Shown: positions 36,937 to 46,288 of the stretch, piece after piece | Layout: every line of letters begins with the position of its first letter | Numbering within the stretch: position 1 is the stretch's first letter | Source: Microvirga roseola | GTDB lineage: Bacteria > Pseudomonadota > Alphaproteobacteria > Rhizobiales > Beijerinckiaceae | Length of the DNA: 64,000 nucleotides | Direction of reading: 5' to 3' | Assembly (NCBI RefSeq): GCF_020866965.1 | Contig: NZ_JAJATX010000013.1 | Span: 17,608 to 81,607 of the forward strand | The notes under the pieces: generated by a model | What the model saw: the letters and a program-made list of their open reading frames with translations, nothing else | The model's database searches: none | Told to the model about the DNA's origin: nothing | Position numbers and translations under genes: made by a program

Positions 36937-37635
36937 TCATTCCTCGGCGCCTTCCGCGCCGACGCGAACCATGTAGCCGGCCCCGCGGATGGTGTGGATG
37001 AGCGGCTTGTCAAAACCCTTGTCGATCTTGGCGCGCAGGCGCGAGACGTGAACGTCGATCACGTTCGTCTGCGGGTCGAAATGGTAATCCCACACATGCT
37101 CCAGGAGCATGGTGCGGGTGACGACTTGATTGGCGTTCCGCATCAGGTATTCGAGCAGCCTGAACTCACGCGGCTGCAGAAGGATCTCCTGGCCGGAGCG
37201 CGTGACCCGGTGGGACAGGCGGTCGAGCTCGAGATCCGCGATACGATAGACCGTCGACTCGGCCGCCGGCATCGCGGCGCGGCGGCGGGAGAGCACCTCG
37301 ACCCGGGCGAGGAGTTCGGAGAAGGCATAGGGCTTGGGAAGGTAATCGTCGCCGCCGGCGCGCAGGCCCTTCACCCGGTCGTCCACCTGGCCGAGGGCCG
37401 AGAGGATCAGGACCGGTGTCTCGATCTTCTGCTCGCGCAGGGAACGGATGAGGGAGAGGCCATCGAGCTTCGGCAGCATGCGGTCGACCACGAGCACGTC
37501 GTAGTCCCCGGCCTCCGCCATGGCGTAGCCGTCCAGGCCGTCGGCGGCGTGATCCGCCACGTAGCCCGCTTCGCGAAAGGCCTTGACGAGGTAGGAGGCC
37601 GCCTCTCGGTCGTCCTCGATGATGAGTATCCGCAT
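36937..37635 (-). CDS. OmpR-family response regulator of the degP-linked system
   Basis: A 232-residue regulator from the ATG at 37633-37635. The receiver domain has acidic pair IIEDD near residue 5, phosphoacceptor Asp in VVDRMLPKLDG near 51, and Lys in LPKPYAF near 102. A winged-helix OmpR domain with IHTIRGAGYMVR at the end follows. It sits between the terminator after degP and its kinase gene, so it probably has its own promoter in the 134-bp gap. Confidence 0.9.
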   Translation of the reverse strand: MRILIIEDDREAASYLVKAFREAGYVADHAADGLDGYAMAEAGDYDVLVVDRMLPKLDGLSLIRSLREQKIETPVLILSALGQVDDRVKGLRAGGDDYLPKPYAFSELLARVEVLSRRRAAMPAAESTVYRIADLELDRLSHRVTRSGQEILLQPREFRLLEYLMRNANQVVTRTMLLEHVWDYHFDPQTNVIDVHVSRLRAKIDKGFDKPLIHTIRGAGYMVRVGAEGAEE

Positions 37636-37654
37636 CGAAAGGTTCAACGTGGTT

Positions 37655-37700
37655 AAAAGCCCAGCGGCAGGCCGGTCTGGAGGGGAAGACCGGCCTGCCG
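37655..37700 (-). terminator. strong intrinsic terminator after degP
   Basis: A 14-bp perfect stem (37665-37678 with 37687-37700) with an eight-base loop is followed on the minus strand by CTGGGC and TTTT. It lies 69 bases after the degP stop and before the regulator gene, separating protease expression from the two-component genes. Confidence 0.75.
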
Positions 37701-37769
37701 CGGGCAGAAGACACCAGGTTCTAGGGTCGATCAACTGTTACCTGGCATCCCAGACGAATCCGAAGGGGA

Positions 37770-38999
37770 TCAGACGCCCTTCGGCTGGGCCGCGACCTCG
37801 AGGGTCACGTTCCGCTCCTTGCCGTCACGGTAGAGGGTGAGCGACAGGGACTTGCCGGGGGCGATCTGGGCCACCTTGCGGGAAAGGTCCTTGGCCTCCT
37901 TCACCGTCTCGCCATCGACTGCGACGACGGCATCGCCCGTCTTGACGCCGGCCTTGGCGGCAGGACCATCCTTCACGGCTTCGGCCACGAGAACGCCCTT
38001 CGGCTCCTTGAGGCCGATGGCTTCGGCGATCTCCTTGGTCACCGGCTGCATCTGCACGCCGATGTAACCGCGGGTCACCGAGCCGTTCTCCTTCAGCGCC
38101 GTCACGATCTGGTCGACCGTGCTCGCCGGGATGGCAAACGCAATACCCACATTGCCACCCGACGGCGAGAAGATCGCCGTGTTGACGCCCACGACCTCGC
38201 CCGCGAGGTTGAAGGTCGGACCGCCCGAGTTGCCCCGGTTCACGGAGGCGTCGATCTGGATGAAGTCGTCATAGGGACCGGCGCCGATATCGCGGTGCTG
38301 GGCCGAAACGATGCCGGCCGTGACCGTGCCGCCGAGGCCGAACGGATTGCCGATGGCGACCACCCAGTCGCCGACGCGGGCCTTTTGGGGTGCCAGGCGC
38401 ACATACGGGAAGTCGCTGCCCTCGACTTTAAGGAGCGCGAGGTCCGTCTTCGGGTCCGTGCCGATGACCTTGGCTTCGAGTTCCTTGCCGTCATCCATGC
38501 TCACCACAACCTCGGAGCCGTTATCGACCACGTGGTTGTTGGTCACCACATAGCCATCGGCGGAAATGAAGAAGCCGGAGCCGAGGGACTGGCCGAACTG
38601 ACGCGGACGCTGGCGACGCTCGCCCCGCTGGGGGCGATCGCCGTTCTCGCCGTTGCGGAACTGGTCGCGGAACTGGCGGAAGAAGCGCTCCATCGGGTGG
38701 CCGGGAGGAAGATCGGGCATCGAAAACTGCTGGCCGCCGTCATCGAGGCGGGAAGCCACGTTCTTGCGCTCGACCTTGACCTTCACGGAGACGACGGCGG
38801 GCTTCGCCCGGTCGATCACGTCGGCGAAGGAGGGCACGCCCTGGACAGGCTGCGCCATGGAGCGCAGTTCGGCATGGGCGGTATTGGGGGCAACGAGACC
38901 GCTCTCGAGGGCGCCGCCCGCGATCAGCGCGGCGACGGCCGCGGCGCCGAGCCACTTTGCGGTGCGCTTGCGGGCGGAATTGGGAGCATTTTGCTGCAT
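37770..38999 (-). CDS. HtrA/DegP-type periplasmic serine protease with one PDZ domain
   Basis: Quality-control protease of 409 residues with an N-terminal signal (about residues 1-43). The trypsin-like core has the catalytic His in VVTNNHVV, Asp in KTDLALLKV and Ser in RGNSGGPTF, all present. A Q- and R-rich flexible insert sits before the active domain. Only one PDZ domain follows (about 315-400), so the protein is shorter than two-PDZ DegP (about 450-500) and resembles DegS-like architecture, but it is soluble rather than clearly anchored. It lies between ccmH and its probable regulatory pair. Confidence 0.9.
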   Translation of the reverse strand: MQQNAPNSARKRTAKWLGAAAVAALIAGGALESGLVAPNTAHAELRSMAQPVQGVPSFADVIDRAKPAVVSVKVKVERKNVASRLDDGGQQFSMPDLPPGHPMERFFRQFRDQFRNGENGDRPQRGERRQRPRQFGQSLGSGFFISADGYVVTNNHVVDNGSEVVVSMDDGKELEAKVIGTDPKTDLALLKVEGSDFPYVRLAPQKARVGDWVVAIGNPFGLGGTVTAGIVSAQHRDIGAGPYDDFIQIDASVNRGNSGGPTFNLAGEVVGVNTAIFSPSGGNVGIAFAIPASTVDQIVTALKENGSVTRGYIGVQMQPVTKEIAEAIGLKEPKGVLVAEAVKDGPAAKAGVKTGDAVVAVDGETVKEAKDLSRKVAQIAPGKSLSLTLYRDGKERNVTLEVAAQPKGV

Positions 39000-39116
39000 G
39001 TTCTTGTCTCTCCTGGTGAACTCCTGAGAGTTCGTCGTGAGAGCAAGATGGGGGCTCGCGCCTTACGGCGCACTCACCCGAAGATGAAACATTGGTAAGG
39101 TTCGGCAGAGCAGCCG

Positions 39117-39551
39117 TTACTTGTACCTGCGGGCGGACCGCCTGAGCTTTTTGCTCTTCGGCCTTGCGGCCTTGGTGGCCTTGGATGACCGGATCGACGC
39201 CACCTTCACCTTCCGACGCTCCGCGCGCTTGAGGATCCGGCGCGGCTTCCTTTCCGGCGGAGCGACAACAGGAGTCTCTGCGACTTCGGCCGCATCCTGC
39301 AGCACGCGCCTGGGCGGCAGCGGGGCCTCCTGGCGGGCGACGACGATGCGGGTCATGCACTGACTCACATGGGCGCTCCGCCGCTCCACGATGCGCCTGT
39401 ATTCTTCCACATCGACCTTGCCCGCAGGCGCGATGCGCTTTCTCGCCTCCGCGCGGCAGGTCTCGCGCTTGGCGACGAGGTTTTCGTCCGCCTGCGCAGC
39501 AGATGGCAGAGCGAGCAGGATCAAGCCCAATCCGAAGACCGCTGGCTTCAC
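39117..39551 (-). CDS. secreted basic protein, unknown function
   Basis: Not recognised. From a GTG at 39551 the product is 144 residues, beginning directly with a signal peptide (VKPAVFGLGLILLALPSAAQA); the frame stays open to an ATG at 39629, but the extra 26 residues would bury the signal. The middle has a few cysteines (CRAEARKRIAP, HVSQCMTRIV). The last 45 residues are strongly Lys/Arg-rich (KSKKLRRSARR). It is between ccmH and degP on the same strand. A nucleic-acid- or polyanion-binding role is possible but unproven. Confidence 0.5.
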   Translation of the reverse strand: MKPAVFGLGLILLALPSAAQADENLVAKRETCRAEARKRIAPAGKVDVEEYRRIVERRSAHVSQCMTRIVVARQEAPLPPRRVLQDAAEVAETPVVAPPERKPRRILKRAERRKVKVASIRSSKATKAARPKSKKLRRSARRYK

Positions 39552-39734
39552 GACCGTATCTTTCGCGTGAGGATGTCGGGAGATGTCAGCGCCCGATATC
39601 ACCCGCTCGAAAGATTCGCACAGCGACAAATTGGCATGTCTGCGAAGCGAAAACGGTGCTGGGATTATGCTCCTGCCGGCACCGGCCAGACAGGAAATTC
39701 GTCCTCGAATTTCTGCTGCTGGCGAGTGCGCGTT

Positions 39735-40196
39735 CTACGCGTTGCCGTCGCGCCTGAGCAGCGCTTCGAGCGCCTTTCGCTCCTCGTCGTCGAGGGCGGC
39801 GGCGGCAGGCTGCGGACGGCGTCTCAGGGCAGCGTAGGCGCCGAGCCCGCCGAGGACGAGAACGAGGGCGGGGGTGAGCCAGAGCAGCAGGGTATGCGTG
39901 CCGAAGGTCGGCTTGAGCAGGACGAACTCGCCATAGCGCTGCACGAGGTAGCTCTCTACTTCCTCGTTCGTATCTCCTGCCACGAGCCGCTCGCGGACCA
40001 GGAGCCGCAGGTCCTTGGCGAGCTGCGCATCGGAATCGTCGATGGACTGGTTTTGGCAGACGAGGCAGCGCAATCCCGCCGAAATCTCGCGGGCGCGCTT
40101 CTCCATGGCCGGATCCTTCAGCACCTCGTCCGGCTGGACGGCGAAGGCCGAAAGGCTGAGGACGAGCGATGCGAGAAGAGCGAGAACGAAGCGCAT
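39735..40196 (-). CDS. ccmH: cytochrome c maturation protein CcmH (CycL)
   Basis: Thiol-redox subunit of the heme lyase complex that reduces apocytochrome c CXXCH cysteines. The 153-residue protein has a signal peptide, the redox motif LRCLVCQNQSIDDSDA near residue 47, and one C-terminal membrane helix near 105-122. It is the last gene of the ccmI-ccmE-ccmF-ccmH (cycHJKL) operon, three bases after ccmF. Confidence 0.94.
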   Translation of the reverse strand: MRFVLALLASLVLSLSAFAVQPDEVLKDPAMEKRAREISAGLRCLVCQNQSIDDSDAQLAKDLRLLVRERLVAGDTNEEVESYLVQRYGEFVLLKPTFGTHTLLLWLTPALVLVLGGLGAYAALRRRPQPAAAALDDEERKALEALLRRDGNA

Positions 40197-40199
40197 GGC

Positions 40200-42182
40200 C
40201 TACTCCGCCGGAACGGCCGCGACCGGCGCGGCTTTGGCCCGCGCGGGCGCGCCGATACGCAGGCGCCGGTCGGTGAGCGAGATCCCGCCACCCAGGGCCA
40301 TCACCACGGAACCGATCCAGATCAGCAGCACGAGAGGCTTGTGATAGAGCCGGATCCCCACCGAGCCGTCCGGCTGCATCTCGCCGACGCTGGCATAGAC
40401 CTGGCCGAGGCCGATGGTCATGATGCCCGCCTCCGTGGTCGGCATGCCGCGCGTCACGTAGAGGCGCTTCATCGTCTCGAGCGTGCCCATCTCCCGGCCG
40501 TCGCGGAGCACGGTCAGAACGGCGACATCCTCGCGGTAATTGGCCTCGACCCGCGGCGTCACGCGTTCGAGCCGCGCCTCGTAGGCTCCGGCCCTGAGGC
40601 TCTCGCCCACTTTCAGGGAGCCAAGCCCCTCCACGCCCCAGGCGGTGGCGGCGATGCCGATCACGGTGAGGCCGACGCCGGCATGGGCTATGAACGTGCC
40701 CCAGGTGGAGCGCGGCAGGCCGGCGGCCTTGCGCCACGCCATGGAGAGCCCCTTCTCCTTCGACCAGGAGCGTGTGACGATCTCGTTGAGAGAGCCGAGC
40801 ACCAGATAGACGCCGAGGCCGATGCCCAGGGGAGCCGCCACCGGCCCGCCGTGCCGGAAGGCCAGAAGGGCCATCGTCGCCAGAAGCACGATCCCGAACA
40901 CCGCATAAAGGCGCTGCGCCGTGCCGAGGAGGTTGCCGCGCTTCCAGGCGAGCGTCTGTCCAAGAGGCAGGAGCAGCAGCAGCGGCACGATCAGAGGCAG
41001 GAAGGTGGCGTTGAAGAACGGCGCGCCAACCGAGATCTTCTCGCCCGTCATCACCTCGAGCGCCAGGGGATAGAGGGTTCCGACGAAGACCGTCGCGCAG
41101 GCCGTGGCGAGAAAGAGGTTGTTGAGGACGAGTGCGCCCTCGCGTGAGACCGGCGCGAACAGCCCGCCCTGACGCAGCATGGGCGCGCGCCAGGCGAAGA
41201 GCGCGAGCGATCCGCCGATGAAGATGATGAGAATGCCGAGAATGAAGCTGCCGCGCGCGGGATCGACCGCGAAGGAGTGGACCGAGGTCAGCACGCCGGA
41301 GCGGACGAGGAAGGTCCCGAGCAGCGAGAGCGAGAAGGTCAGGATCGCGAGCAGGATCGTCCACACCTTCAGGGCGTCGCGCTTCTCCATGACCACGGTG
41401 GAATGCATCAGCGCGGTGCCGGCAAGCCACGGCATCAGGGAGGCGTTCTCCACCGGGTCCCAGAACCACCAGCCGCCCCATCCGAGCTCGTAATAGGCCC
41501 AGTACGAGCCCATGGCGATGCCCAGCGTCAGAAAGGCCCAGGCCCCCAGGGTCCAGGGGCGCACGATCCGCGCCCAGACCGCGTCGATGCGCCCGTCAAT
41601 GAGGGCGGCGCAGGCGAAGGCGAAGGAGATCGAGAAGCCGACATAGCCGATGTAGAGCAGCGGCGGATGGATCGCGAGGCCGGGATCCTGCAGCAGCGGA
41701 TTGAGGTCCTGCCCCTCGGCCGGCGCGGGGATGACGCGGGTGAACGGGTTCGACGTCGTCAGGATGAAGAGCAGGAAGGCGATGGTGATCGCGGCCTGCA
41801 CTGCGAGTGTGTTCGCCTGCAGCCGTGCGGGGACGCTGCTTTTGGCAAGCGCCACCACGCCGCCGAAGAGGGCGAGGATCAGCACCCAAAGGAGCATGGA
41901 GCCCTCGTGGTTCCCCCAGACGCCCGAGATCTTGTAGATCATCGGCTTTGTCGAATGGGAGTTCTCGACCACGTTCAGGACAGAGAAATCGGAGGTCACA
42001 TAGGCGACCGTCAGCGCGAAGAATGCGAAGGCGATGCAGCCGAGAACCGCCAGGGCGGTTGTCGGCGCGACAGCCATCAGGACGGGATCGTTGGAGCGCG
42101 CGCCCCAGAGCGGCACGACGAACTGGATCAGGGACAGCCCGAGCGCCAGCGCAAGAGCGAAATGTCCGGCCTCAACCAACAC
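40200..42182 (-). CDS. ccmF: heme lyase CcmF (CycK)
   Basis: Core membrane subunit of system I cytochrome c biogenesis (660 residues, about fifteen helices, GTG start). It has the tryptophan-rich heme-handling motif WGGWWFWDPVENASLMPW near residue 233. Conserved periplasmic histidines, for example in GVWGNHEGSMLLW near 88, act as heme ligands. It takes heme from CcmE and, with CcmH and CcmI, attaches it to apocytochrome. It lies between ccmE (19 bases) and ccmH (3 bases). Confidence 0.96.
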   Translation of the reverse strand: MLVEAGHFALALALGLSLIQFVVPLWGARSNDPVLMAVAPTTALAVLGCIAFAFFALTVAYVTSDFSVLNVVENSHSTKPMIYKISGVWGNHEGSMLLWVLILALFGGVVALAKSSVPARLQANTLAVQAAITIAFLLFILTTSNPFTRVIPAPAEGQDLNPLLQDPGLAIHPPLLYIGYVGFSISFAFACAALIDGRIDAVWARIVRPWTLGAWAFLTLGIAMGSYWAYYELGWGGWWFWDPVENASLMPWLAGTALMHSTVVMEKRDALKVWTILLAILTFSLSLLGTFLVRSGVLTSVHSFAVDPARGSFILGILIIFIGGSLALFAWRAPMLRQGGLFAPVSREGALVLNNLFLATACATVFVGTLYPLALEVMTGEKISVGAPFFNATFLPLIVPLLLLLPLGQTLAWKRGNLLGTAQRLYAVFGIVLLATMALLAFRHGGPVAAPLGIGLGVYLVLGSLNEIVTRSWSKEKGLSMAWRKAAGLPRSTWGTFIAHAGVGLTVIGIAATAWGVEGLGSLKVGESLRAGAYEARLERVTPRVEANYREDVAVLTVLRDGREMGTLETMKRLYVTRGMPTTEAGIMTIGLGQVYASVGEMQPDGSVGIRLYHKPLVLLIWIGSVVMALGGGISLTDRRLRIGAPARAKAAPVAAVPAE

Positions 42183-42201
42183 GAGATGACTCCCTCGCCT
42201 G

Positions 42202-42660
42202 TTACTGGGTCGCAGGCGCAGCCTGCGCCTCGCCCTGCCAATGGCCCTGCTTCTTCAGGGTGTCCGCCACCTCGCGAGGCATATAATTCTCGTCGTGCTT
42301 GGCGAGAACCGTATCGGCCCGGAAGAACCCCGGCTGCTCGAGAACGCCCTCGGCGACGATTCCCTGCCCTTCGCGGAACAGGTCCGGGAGCAGCCCCTTG
42401 TAGTTCACCTTCACCGTCGCCTCGGCGTCCATGACCTCGAAGGAGATCTGCTGATCGGAACCGCGCACGACGGTGCCTTCCTTCACGAGGCCCCCGAGCC
42501 GGAAGCGGGTGCCTGGCTGCACGTTCTTCGCCTGGATGTCCGCGGGCGAGTTGAAGAACACGATGGTGTCGTTCATCGCATAAAGAACGAGGCCGATCGC
42601 GATTGCGAGAACGCATCCCGCGACACCGATCAGGGTCAGGCGGCGTTGTTTTCTGGTCAT
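42202..42660 (-). CDS. ccmE: periplasmic heme chaperone CcmE (CycJ)
   Basis: Carries heme covalently on a histidine and hands it to CcmF. The 152-residue protein has an N-terminal membrane anchor (about residues 8-28), the OB-fold core and the heme-binding [10 protein letters not shown] motif near residue 122, with the His and the axial-ligand Tyr both present. It overlaps ccmI by four bases. Confidence 0.95.
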   Translation of the reverse strand: MTRKQRRLTLIGVAGCVLAIAIGLVLYAMNDTIVFFNSPADIQAKNVQPGTRFRLGGLVKEGTVVRGSDQQISFEVMDAEATVKVNYKGLLPDLFREGQGIVAEGVLEQPGFFRADTVLAKHDENYMPREVADTLKKQGHWQGEAQAAPATQ

Positions 42661-43772
42661 GGCTGGGCGTCGGTCAGTTTCAGTTCGCGCGCCATCGTGT
42701 CGATGGTCTCAAGGGCCTTTTCGTCCTGGGCGAGGGCCTGCCGGGCGCGTTTCGCGGCCTCGATAGCCTTGTCCCGCTGTCCCAGAACCGCATAGGAGCG
42801 CATCAGGCGAACCCATTCCTCCGCCGTGCCGCCCTGGGCTTCGAGACGGCTCGCCAGACCGGATACCATGCGGGCGATGTCCTCGGCCCCTATCTGGGGT
42901 GCGCCCCCCTGCCCCGCAAGCGCCGGCTGCGGCTCGGGCACAGGCGCGCCGAGGCGGGTCAGCTCCTGCCGGACAACCGCCGTCCACGGGGCATCGGCGG
43001 GCGACATCGCCAGGAGTTCGGAATAGCCTGCCTTCGCCTTCTCGACCTGCCCGTCCTGCTCGGCGGCGCGGGCGAGATAATAGCGGGCCTTGGGCGAGGT
43101 TCGGTCGAGCTTCACCGCCTGCTCGAAGGCGGCCTGCGCCTCCGCCGAGACGAGACCGTTCTTCGCAAGGACGAGAACCTCGCCGTAATTGGCGAGTCGG
43201 TCCGGCTCCGGACCGAGATGACGGATAGCCGCCTCGTAGGCCTTCGCTGCATCGTCCAGGCGGCCCATGCGGATATAGACCGGAGCGACGACCTCCCAGC
43301 CGCGTCCGTCCTGCGGGTTCTGCGCGAGATGCGACTCGATCTGGGCCACGGCCCGCATCAGGTCGAGCTGCTCCGTCTGCTGGCGCACCTGCGCCGTCGG
43401 CGGATGGGTGAGCAGATGAGGCGAGCCGTAGGCGCCGTAGACCGCAAGGGCGAGAATGGGAATCGCGGACAGGGCGAATGCGGAGACAGCCCGGCGGCGG
43501 CGCAGGGCCGGCTCGCCGACGGCGGCCGTTTCCCCACTGTGCGTGCCGGTGGCCCGCAGGAGGCGGCGTCCCGCTTCGGCCTTGGCGGCCTCGGCTTCGG
43601 CCGGCATCAGAGCGCCCCGCTTCAGGTCGCGTTCGATCTCGGCGATCTGCTCACGGTAGAATTGCGTGTCCGGATCGACCTGGACCGCGATGGCGCGATG
43701 ACGCGACAGCGGCCATAGCACCGCCATCACGGCCAAGGCCGTCATCACGAGAAGGATTATCCAGATCACCAT
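42657..43772 (-). CDS. ccmI: cytochrome c maturation protein CcmI (CycH)
   Basis: Apocytochrome c chaperone of the heme lyase complex. The 371-residue protein has an N-terminal helix, a cytoplasmic leucine-rich stretch ([19 protein letters not shown] near residue 35), a second helix near 93-112 and periplasmic TPR repeats from about residue 125 ([40 protein letters not shown]). It starts the cycHJKL operon. In Rhizobium leguminosarum this operon adjoins feuPQ and affects iron uptake (Yeoman et al. 1997), as arranged here. Confidence 0.92.
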   Translation of the reverse strand: MVIWIILLVMTALAVMAVLWPLSRHRAIAVQVDPDTQFYREQIAEIERDLKRGALMPAEAEAAKAEAGRRLLRATGTHSGETAAVGEPALRRRRAVSAFALSAIPILALAVYGAYGSPHLLTHPPTAQVRQQTEQLDLMRAVAQIESHLAQNPQDGRGWEVVAPVYIRMGRLDDAAKAYEAAIRHLGPEPDRLANYGEVLVLAKNGLVSAEAQAAFEQAVKLDRTSPKARYYLARAAEQDGQVEKAKAGYSELLAMSPADAPWTAVVRQELTRLGAPVPEPQPALAGQGGAPQIGAEDIARMVSGLASRLEAQGGTAEEWVRLMRSYAVLGQRDKAIEAAKRARQALAQDEKALETIDTMARELKLTDAQP

Positions 43773-43843
43773 AAAGTCCTAATTACAGCGAGAGCACGTG
43801 AAGCACGACGGTGGCACGGTGTCACGCGTAAAACTACATAGGG

Positions 43844-45241
43844 TCAGCCTCTATCCCCTGGCAGCTCCAGCACGGCCCGCAGGCCTCCCATCGGAGAGGC
43901 GTCGAGGGTGAGCTGGCCGCGATAGAGAGACGCCAGATCGCTGACGATGGAAAGGCCCAAGCCCGAACCCGGTTTGGTCTCGTCGAGGCGGCGACCGCGC
44001 TTGAGCATCTCGGCCCGCGCCGTTTCAGGAAGGCCGGGACCGTCGTCGTCGATCAGCAGGCGGAAGCGCGGCCGGTCGGCGTCCTCGCGGATGATCTCGA
44101 CCGCCACCACTACCTTAGCGGATGCCCATTTGGCGGCATTGTCGATGAGGTTGCCCGCCATCTCCTCCAGGTCCTGCTTCTCCCCGCGGAAGCGCAGGTC
44201 GCGGGGGATCGCAAGTTCGATCTCCAGGTCCTTCTCGCGATAGATCTTCGCAAAGGTGCGGGCGAGACCGGCGATGACGGGCTCCACCTCGGTGAGCGTT
44301 CCCAGGGTTCCGGCGAGCGCCGCCGCACGAGCCCTGTCGAGGTAGTAATTGACCTGATCCCGCATCAGGGCGGCCTGCTCGCGGATCCTGGCGGCGACCT
44401 CCTCGGGCGCGTTCTCCGCCTCGTTCGTGATGATGCTCAGCGGCGTCTTGAGCGCATGGGCCAGGTTGCCGACCTGCGTGCGCGCCCGCTCCAGGATTTC
44501 CCGGTTGGTGTCGAGCAGCAGGTTCAACTCGCTGGCGAGCGGGGAGATGTCCCGGGGATACTCGCCCGCGATCCGCTCCGCCTCGCCGCGCCGGATCGTG
44601 CCCAGGGCGCTGCGGAGGTTCGCCAGGGGCCGCAGGCCGAAGCGGATCTGCAGGAGCGTCGTCAGGCCGAGCGCGAGGCCGAGCAGCGCGAAGGTGATGG
44701 TGAGCGAGAGCAGGAAGCGGCGCACATCCGTCGCGATTTCATCCGCAGGGCCCGCGACCCGGATGATGTAGCGGCCGTCCTCGCCCAGGTCGATGTCGCG
44801 CTCGATGATGCGCAGGTTGCGCTCGTCGGGCGCCTTGCCGTAGCCGCGGCGGATCTGGCCGAACCGATCCTCGCTGGAGACCGCAAGGCTCGGCAGCAGA
44901 CCGCCGAAGAGGGACTTGGAGGAGCGGATCTCGCCGGGCTGCGCATTGGGCCGGGCCACCTGCCAATACCAGCCGGACAGGGGTAGCTCGAACCGGGGAT
45001 CGCCGACCGGGCCGAGATCGCGGTCCGGGTCCCCCGGCGCGACGAGGTTGGAGGCGAGCGTGTTGGCATAGACCAGAAGGCGCTGGTCGAAGGACCTCTC
45101 CGTGTTGTCCCGGTAGAGGGTCGAGAGGATCAGCCCCGCGATCAGCAGGATCGCGAAGCTCCAGAAGACGGAGGAGACCGCAAGCCGGACGGCGATGGGC
45201 CGGCCGGCGAACCGGCGTATGAGCGGGTGAAGTCCGATCAC
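43844..45241 (-). CDS. feuQ: sensor histidine kinase FeuQ-like
   Basis: Membrane kinase of 465 residues: helices at about residues 18-41 and 175-198, HAMP-like linker, HisKA with His in GNLAHALKTPLSIITNEAEN near 264, and ATP-binding motifs NLIDNAAKWA near 365, DDDGPGLP near 395 and GSGLGLSIV near 424. The AHALKTPLS variant belongs to the FeuQ/PhoQ/ChvG-like group. Overlap with feuP by four bases and position before cycHJKL give the name. In Sinorhizobium FeuQ senses osmolarity and controls cyclic glucan export. Confidence 0.85.
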   Translation of the reverse strand: MIGLHPLIRRFAGRPIAVRLAVSSVFWSFAILLIAGLILSTLYRDNTERSFDQRLLVYANTLASNLVAPGDPDRDLGPVGDPRFELPLSGWYWQVARPNAQPGEIRSSKSLFGGLLPSLAVSSEDRFGQIRRGYGKAPDERNLRIIERDIDLGEDGRYIIRVAGPADEIATDVRRFLLSLTITFALLGLALGLTTLLQIRFGLRPLANLRSALGTIRRGEAERIAGEYPRDISPLASELNLLLDTNREILERARTQVGNLAHALKTPLSIITNEAENAPEEVAARIREQAALMRDQVNYYLDRARAAALAGTLGTLTEVEPVIAGLARTFAKIYREKDLEIELAIPRDLRFRGEKQDLEEMAGNLIDNAAKWASAKVVVAVEIIREDADRPRFRLLIDDDGPGLPETARAEMLKRGRRLDETKPGSGLGLSIVSDLASLYRGQLTLDASPMGGLRAVLELPGDRG

Positions 45242-45909
45242 GTCTTCGGCTGGCTGGCGTCGAGGAGATAGCCCAGGCCGCGCACGGTCTGGATGATATC
45301 CACGCCGAGCTTCTTGCGCAGCCTTCCGATGAAGACCTCGATCGTGTTGGAGTCACGGTCGAAGTCCTGGTCGTAGAGGTGTTCCGTCAGCTCGCCCCGC
45401 GAGACGATGCGGCCCGTATGGTGCATGAGGTACGAGAGCAACCGGTATTCGTGCGAGGTGAGCTTCACCGGATTGCCGTCCACGGCGACGCGGCCCGAGC
45501 GCGTGTCGAGCTTCACCGGACCGCAGCTGATCTCGCTCGTGGCGTGGCCGGTGGCGCGGCGCAGGAGGGCGCGGACGCGGGCGAGAAGCTCCTCCATGTG
45601 GAAGGGCTTCGTCACGTAGTCGTCAGCGCCGGCATCGAAGCCCTGGACCTTGTCGCTCCAGCGGTCGCGGGCGGTCAGGATGATGACCGGGGTCTTCTTG
45701 CCCTCCCTCCGCCAGGAGGTCAGGACCGTGACGCCGTCGACCTTGGGCAGGCCGAGATCGAGGATGATGGCGTCGTAGGGTTCGGTATCCCCCAGGAACT
45801 GCCCCTCCTCGCCGTCCATGGCGGAATCGACCGCGTATCCCGCCTGTTCGAGGGCGGCCACGATCTGCTTGTTGAGGGTCTTGTCGTCCTCGACAACGAG
45901 AAGGCGCAT
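45238..45909 (-). CDS. feuP: OmpR-family response regulator FeuP-like
   Basis: A 223-residue regulator from the ATG at 45907-45909; a longer frame reaching 46230 would overlap the FeuN-like gene. The receiver shows VVEDDKTLN near residue 5, phosphoacceptor Asp in LDLGLPKVDG near 51, and Lys in VTKPFHME near 101. The DNA-binding winged helix ends in IQTVRGLGYLLD. It is co-translated with feuQ by overlap and follows the small secreted protein gene by 14 bases. Confidence 0.9.
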   Translation of the reverse strand: MRLLVVEDDKTLNKQIVAALEQAGYAVDSAMDGEEGQFLGDTEPYDAIILDLGLPKVDGVTVLTSWRREGKKTPVIILTARDRWSDKVQGFDAGADDYVTKPFHMEELLARVRALLRRATGHATSEISCGPVKLDTRSGRVAVDGNPVKLTSHEYRLLSYLMHHTGRIVSRGELTEHLYDQDFDRDSNTIEVFIGRLRKKLGVDIIQTVRGLGYLLDASQPKT

Positions 45910-45923
45910 GTCTCGATCTTTCC

Positions 45924-46241
45924 TTAGCGGACCGATTTCACACGTCCGGAGGAACCGTCGATCGTTACTTGCACGATGCGGCCGTCCCTTTGCAAGGCCG
46001 TGATGATATAAACCAGCGCATCGCTGCTGCGGCAGAGATTGGCCCGCACGACATCGGAATTGGGCACCTGGCGCCGGGCCGTCATCAGCGCCGAAGCCGG
46101 CGTGACGACGCTCTTGGAGGCCACGGCCTCCTGCATTTCCCGCGGCGGAAGACAGTTCTGGAGGGCCTTCTTCGCCGCGCTCTGCGCGTGCGCCGCCCCC
46201 ATCATTGCCAACAGCCCTATGACCAGCCAAACCAGACGCAT
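45924..46241 (-). CDS. small secreted PepSY-like protein in the FeuN position
   Basis: A 105-residue protein with a signal peptide (about residues 1-19, ending AHAQ). The last 55 residues look like a PepSY half-domain (SALMTARRQVPNSDVVRA, then VQVTIDGSSGRVKSV). It precedes feuP by 14 bases. In Sinorhizobium, the small periplasmic FeuN encoded just upstream of feuP restrains FeuQ. Size, export and location match, but I cannot show sequence homology, so FeuN identity is an inference. Confidence 0.65.
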   Translation of the reverse strand: MRLVWLVIGLLAMMGAAHAQSAAKKALQNCLPPREMQEAVASKSVVTPASALMTARRQVPNSDVVRANLCRSSDALVYIITALQRDGRIVQVTIDGSSGRVKSVR

Positions 46242-46288
46242 GAGAGGCCTATGCCCTTGCCGCAGTGAACGAAGCCTGAATGCAGGTT

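Noticed and set aside
39369..42434. Long plus-strand open frames opposite ccmH and ccmF
   Set aside because: Highly charged, Arg/Gln/His-rich translations without domains; the minus strand carries the complete ccm operon.
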